DNA of 12,500 bases from Prasinococcaceae sp. CCMP 1430 (Eukaryota; Prasinodermophyta; Palmophyllophyceae; Prasinococcales; Prasinococcaceae): NCBI GenBank assembly GCA_013416795.1, contig RQSC01000020.1:273188-285687 (forward strand), given 5' to 3'. The translations under genes were made by a program, and so were the position numbers. Below the pieces are notes generated by a model. The model did no database searches. It was given only the letters and a program-made list of their open reading frames with translations, and was not told where the DNA came from. Position 1 is the stretch's first letter. Every line of letters begins with the position of its first letter. Below, one piece after another: positions 9,806 through 12,500 of this stretch.

Positions 9806-10210
9806 TTCACATGTTGCTCATGATATGCTCCACGCCTCCCTGCTCCTGCTCCGTGTGCTCACAGCGTGTGTGCTCGGTGTGTGCATACGCACGCACACAG
9901 AGTTGCGCGCGCGCACACGCACACACGCGCACGCACACACACGCACACACGCGCACGCGCACGCACGCACACGCACGCACACGCACGCACACGCACACAC
10001 ACACACATACACGCACACGCACGCACGCGCACGCACGCTTTGTGTGTGTGTAGGGAGCGGGAGCGTGGTGTGGTGCGGCGTAGTGTGTTGTCGGCGGAGG
10101 CGGCAAAGGGCGCCACAGCGCGCGCGCTGGGGCGCGCGGCATGCTCCTCGCGCGCGCGCGCGTCTTCGCACACGCCCACGCACACACACGCGGCCGCACG
10201 CCCGCACTCA

Positions 10211-10336
10211 GGCACACGCGCGTCTCCACACGCGCACACACGCACGCGCACGGGCACACACGCGTCTCCACGCACATACACACGCTTGCACACGGGCACA
10301 CACGCGTCGCCACACACACGCGCGCGCGCGCACACA
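10211..10336. repeat. 42-bp minisatellite, 3 imperfect copies
   Basis: Three consecutive imperfect copies begin at 10211, 10253 and 10295, each starting ggcacac followed by cgcgt(c/g). The unit is exactly 42 bases, a multiple of three. The tract lies just upstream of the NAXE start, and the NAXE reading frame is open through it. Confidence 0.7.
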
Positions 10337-10356
10337 CACGCGTGAACGCTCGGGCG

Positions 10357-10570
10357 ATGGGCGGCGCGGGCGCGGGCGGCGTGCCCTTCCTGTCCGCGGC
10401 GGACGCGGCGGCGGTGGACGCCGAGCTGATGGGCTCGCTCGGCTTCTGCCTGGAGCAGCTCATGGAGCTCGCCGGACTCAGCGTCGCTGGTGCGTGCGCG
10501 CGTTTATGCGTGTGTGTATGCGCTCATTGCAAGCACGAACTCGCCCGCGCCCGCGGCTGACTCCGCCTAT

Positions 10571-10623
<53 letters not shown>

Positions 10624-11529
10624 AACAGCCGCCGTGCGCGAGTGCTACGGGCCACACACGCACGCGCGCGCGCTGGTCGCGTGCGGCCCGGGCAACAACG
10701 GAGGCGATGGACTCGTCGCAGCGCGCCACCTGAAGCACTTCGGATACGACGTGGAGGTGCGGAGTGTGCGCGCGTGTGTGCATTCAGTCTTGCACGTGTG
10801 GGTGCGCGCGCACGCTCGCGCGCCGCGCCTCGTCGTCCATGCGCAGATGAGGCGCCCTGACGTGATACACACACACATGCGCACACACTCACACACGCAC
10901 GCACGCACGCATGTAGGTTTGCTACCCCAAACGCCCCGCCCACGCGCACTACGCGCGCCTGGTCGTCCAGCTGGAGTCCCTCGGCGTGCCATTCGTCGAC
11001 GCCGACGCGCTGCTCGCGGAGGGCGCATGTGCGTGCTCTCTGCACCCACGCGTGCGCTCACGCGCGCGCATGCGCTCGGGCGTGACCTCTGACACACGCA
11101 CACACACTCGTGCGTACACACACACGCATACACACGGCACACCGCACGCACACACACACGTGCACAAATCTACTCACACACATGGCACACGCACGTGCAC
11201 ACGCGCAAACGCGCGCGCACACGCACACAATCATGCACGCGCGTGGCACGCACGCGAACACACGCACACGCGTGCACACAGCGCCGCTCGCCGCTCGCTA
11301 CGACGTGTGCGTGGACGCGCTCTTCGGCTTCTCCTTCCGCGGCGCGCCGCGGCCGCCCTTCGACGCGCTGCTCGCGGCGCTCGCGCCGGGCAGCCACCCG
11401 CCGCCGCTCGTCGCCGTCGACGTGCCGTCGGGGTGGGAGGTCGACGGTGGGGACGACAGCGTGAGCGGCGCGACAGCGAGACAGCGTCGGAGCGCGTGCG
11501 CGAGTGCGTGTGCTCTCGAGCGGCCCGCT

Positions 11530-11573
<44 letters not shown>

Positions 11574-11582
11574 ACACACACA

Positions 11583-11644
<62 letters not shown>

Positions 11645-11884
11645 GTGCCCGCGCGCTTGCTCTCGCAGTCGGCGGTGGCCGGCGACGCGGCGATGGGCGG
11701 CGCGTCGGGCCTTCGCCCGGACGTCCTCGTGAGCCTCACCGCGCCCAAGCCGTGCTCCGCGCGCTTCGCCGGCGCGCACCACTTCCTCGGCGGGCGCTTC
11801 GTGCCTCCGGGCATCGTGGAGAGGTACGGCCTCGAGGTGCCCGAGTACGAGGGCGCAGCGCAGATCGTCAGGCTCGGGCCGTGA
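10357..11884 (+). CDS. NAXE: NAD(P)HX epimerase (5 exons)
   Basis: NAXE (YjeF N-terminal domain) epimerises R-NAD(P)HX, a hydrated damaged form of NAD(P)H, so that the partner dehydratase can repair it. Exons: 10357-10489, 10629-10756, 10917-11028, 11282-11460, 11669-11884. All introns are GT..AG and phases match (1, 0, 1, 0), giving 255 residues. Family blocks in order: [15 protein letters not shown] (11-25), [13 protein letters not shown] (32-44), the nucleotide loop [10 protein letters not shown] (63-72), YPKRP (90-94), DALFGFSF (136-143), DVPSGW (171-176), SLTAPK (206-211) and [11 protein letters not shown]. These span the whole domain without gaps. With the ATG at 10357 (G at -3 and +4) there is no targeting peptide, whereas the human protein has one. 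The frame is open upstream to an ATG at 10141, which would add 72 residues with no acidic residue. The introns hold long CA or GT tracts. An AATAAA follows the stop by four bases; convergent with IFT43. Confidence 0.96.
10572..10619. repeat. (CA)n microsatellite in NAXE intron 1
   Basis: A 48-base pure CA tract directly before the acceptor (aaacaaacag) of the 139-base intron 10490-10628. The same intron starts with GT-rich sequence (gtgcgtg.. and gcgtgtgtgtatg), which could pair with the tract. Confidence 0.97.
11531..11640. repeat. (AC)n-(TG)n inverted repeat in NAXE intron 4
   Basis: An AC tract (11531-11585, with one interrupting C at 11573) is followed almost immediately by a TG tract (11587-11640). 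The arms are reverse complements of about 54 bases each with essentially no spacer. The fold-back occupies about half of the 208-base intron 11461-11668. Confidence 0.95.
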
Positions 11885-11888
11885 ACAA

Positions 11889-11894
11889 AATAAA
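11889..11894 (+). terminator. AATAAA polyadenylation signal of NAXE
   Basis: A canonical AATAAA begins four bases after the NAXE stop codon, in a short AT-rich patch within GC-rich sequence. It lies in the 63-base gap before the convergent IFT43 stop, so cleavage would probably fall inside or very near the IFT43 3' end. Confidence 0.65.
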
Positions 11895-11947
11895 GGCCAA
11901 CGCTCGTGCGTGTATCTGTCGCGTGTGTGTGTGTATCTGTCCAGTCC

Positions 11948-12500
11948 TTACGCGCCCGCGGGCGCCTCGCTCGCGCCGCCACCCCCGCCCGCCGCTTCCC
12001 CGCCCGCCGCCGCGTCGAAGCTCTCCGCCTCGGCGCGCAGCTCCGCGCCCAGCCGGTTGAGCAGCGCCGGCGGATCCCACAGGACGTCCTCCTCCTCCAG
12101 CTGCTCGGCGGGCACCAGGCAGCCCGTCAGCGCGCCGAGGTCGAGCTCACCCAGCGCGCCGTCGGTGTCGGCGCCAAGGCCGGGCAGGGCCGCACGGAGG
12201 CCACCGCGGGCTGTGTGTGTGTGTGTGTGTGTGTGTGAGCATGTGCGTGTGTGTGTGTGCGCACATGTGCGTTTGCGTGTGTGTGTGCGTGTGTGTGTGT
12301 GTGTGTGTGTGCACGCGCGCGCATGCGTGCGTTTGTGTGTGCGTGCGTTCGTCAGAATCCGCGTCAGGACGGCACGCGCACGCACACGCAAACACACAAA
12401 CACACGCGCACGCACCCGCGTCGTCGTCGAGCTCCCCCAGCGGTTTAACGCGGCGGTCGGCGGCGAGGCGCGGCGCGGCAGCCACTGCTCGCGCGAGCTC
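11948..12500 (-). CDS. IFT43: intraflagellar transport protein 43, C-terminal part (truncated by window edge)
   Basis: IFT43 is a small subunit of the IFT-A complex, which drives retrograde transport in cilia and flagella. Two exons are visible: one entering from the right edge and ending at 12416, and the last exon 12210-11948, joined in phase 1 across a 205-base intron (12415-12211, gtgcgtg..acacag). The spliced part reads [20 protein letters not shown], then [20 protein letters not shown], then [20 protein letters not shown], ending in a Gly/Ala-rich tail. This matches the conserved C-terminal region of IFT43 in order and spacing: the Asp-rich turn, a Gly-Glu-(Ile/Leu)-Asp-Leu block, Leu-x-Pro-x-x-x-x, then acidic residues and Trp-Asp. 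About 115 residues are visible; the N-terminal part lies outside. It implies that the organism builds a flagellum at some stage. Confidence 0.85.
   Translation of the reverse strand, partial: SSREQWLPRRASPPTAALNRWGSSTTTRVRARVFVCLRVRARAVLTRILTNARTHKRTHARACTHTHTHTRTHTRKRTCAHTHTRTCSHTHTHTHTARGGLRAALPGLGADTDGALGELDLGALTGCLVPAEQLEEEDVLWDPPALLNRLGAELRAEAESFDAAAGGEAAGGGGGASEAPAGA
12211..12415 (-). repeat. IFT43 intron made of GT-rich then CA-rich halves
   Basis: Read on the coding strand, the intron begins gtgcgtgcgcgtgtgtttg and continues GT-rich, then turns CA-rich from about 12340 down to the acacag acceptor. The halves are largely complementary with a ~25-base unique middle, so the intron RNA could fold into one long imperfect hairpin. 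Confidence 0.8.

Larger units (their letters stand above)
9637..10356. other. divergent intergenic region, oxygenase-like / NAXE
   Basis: About 720 bases lie between the first supportable exon of the oxygenase-like gene (-) and the NAXE start (+). It should contain both promoters and probably the missing first exon of the oxygenase-like gene. From ~9860 to 10350 it is dominated by alternating purine-pyrimidine sequence (CA, CG, TG), including a period-10 acgcacgcac block at 9961-9990 and a 42-base minisatellite. A GT/GG-rich segment (10040-10110) interrupts it. No recognisable protein is encoded. Confidence 0.6.

Noticed and set aside
9785-9807. Interstitial telomere or chromosome-end signal
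   Set aside because: Only two isolated TTTAGGG/TAGGGTT-like motifs in opposite promoter context, with no tandem array and genes continuing on both sides.

Overview
This window looks like nuclear DNA from a very GC-rich, compact, flagellated unicellular eukaryote, probably an alga. The grounds are: genes interrupted by short spliceosomal GT..AG introns (about 96-253 bases); third codon positions that are almost always G or C; short intergenic gaps; CA/GT-filled introns; and purely eukaryotic families (the GINS subunit Psf2, the mitochondrial GTPase Miro, the intraflagellar transport protein IFT43). The composition and compactness would suit a haptophyte such as a pavlovophyte, but that is inference. 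No bacterial operons, rRNA, tRNA, CRISPR arrays or transposons were seen.

Layout, left to right: adenosine kinase (+, 2 exons, 240-1562); GINS subunit Psf2 (-, probably 2 exons, 1803-2618); Miro (+, one coding exon, about 3073-5256); one long minus-strand block, 5587 to about 9636, that reads as a multi-exon 2-oxoglutarate/Fe(II) oxygenase-like region continuing without any stop into a neurochondrin-family protein; NAD(P)HX epimerase NAXE (+, 5 exons, 10357-11884); and the 3' end of IFT43 (-, 2 exons visible, running off the right edge). If the oxygenase/neurochondrin block is one gene, strands alternate strictly + - + - + -, so every neighbouring pair is either convergent (240, 330 and 63 bases apart) or divergent with a shared upstream region (2619-3072 and 9637-10356).

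The genes are mostly housekeeping and do not form one pathway: purine salvage (ADK), replication fork assembly (Psf2), mitochondrial dynamics (Miro), repair of damaged NAD(P)H (NAXE) and cilium/flagellum assembly (IFT43). The unusual content is (1) the apparent oxygenase-neurochondrin fusion and (2) the introns. Many begin with GTGCGTG-like sequence and end in CA-rich sequence, so the two ends of the same intron can pair. One NAXE intron is a near-perfect (AC)n/(GT)n fold-back.

Exon boundaries were set by hand from GT..AG sites, phase compatibility and family similarity recalled from knowledge; no alignment could be run. Weak points are the 5' end of the oxygenase region, the first exon of Psf2, the last ~125 residues of the neurochondrin-like protein and the exact start of Miro.
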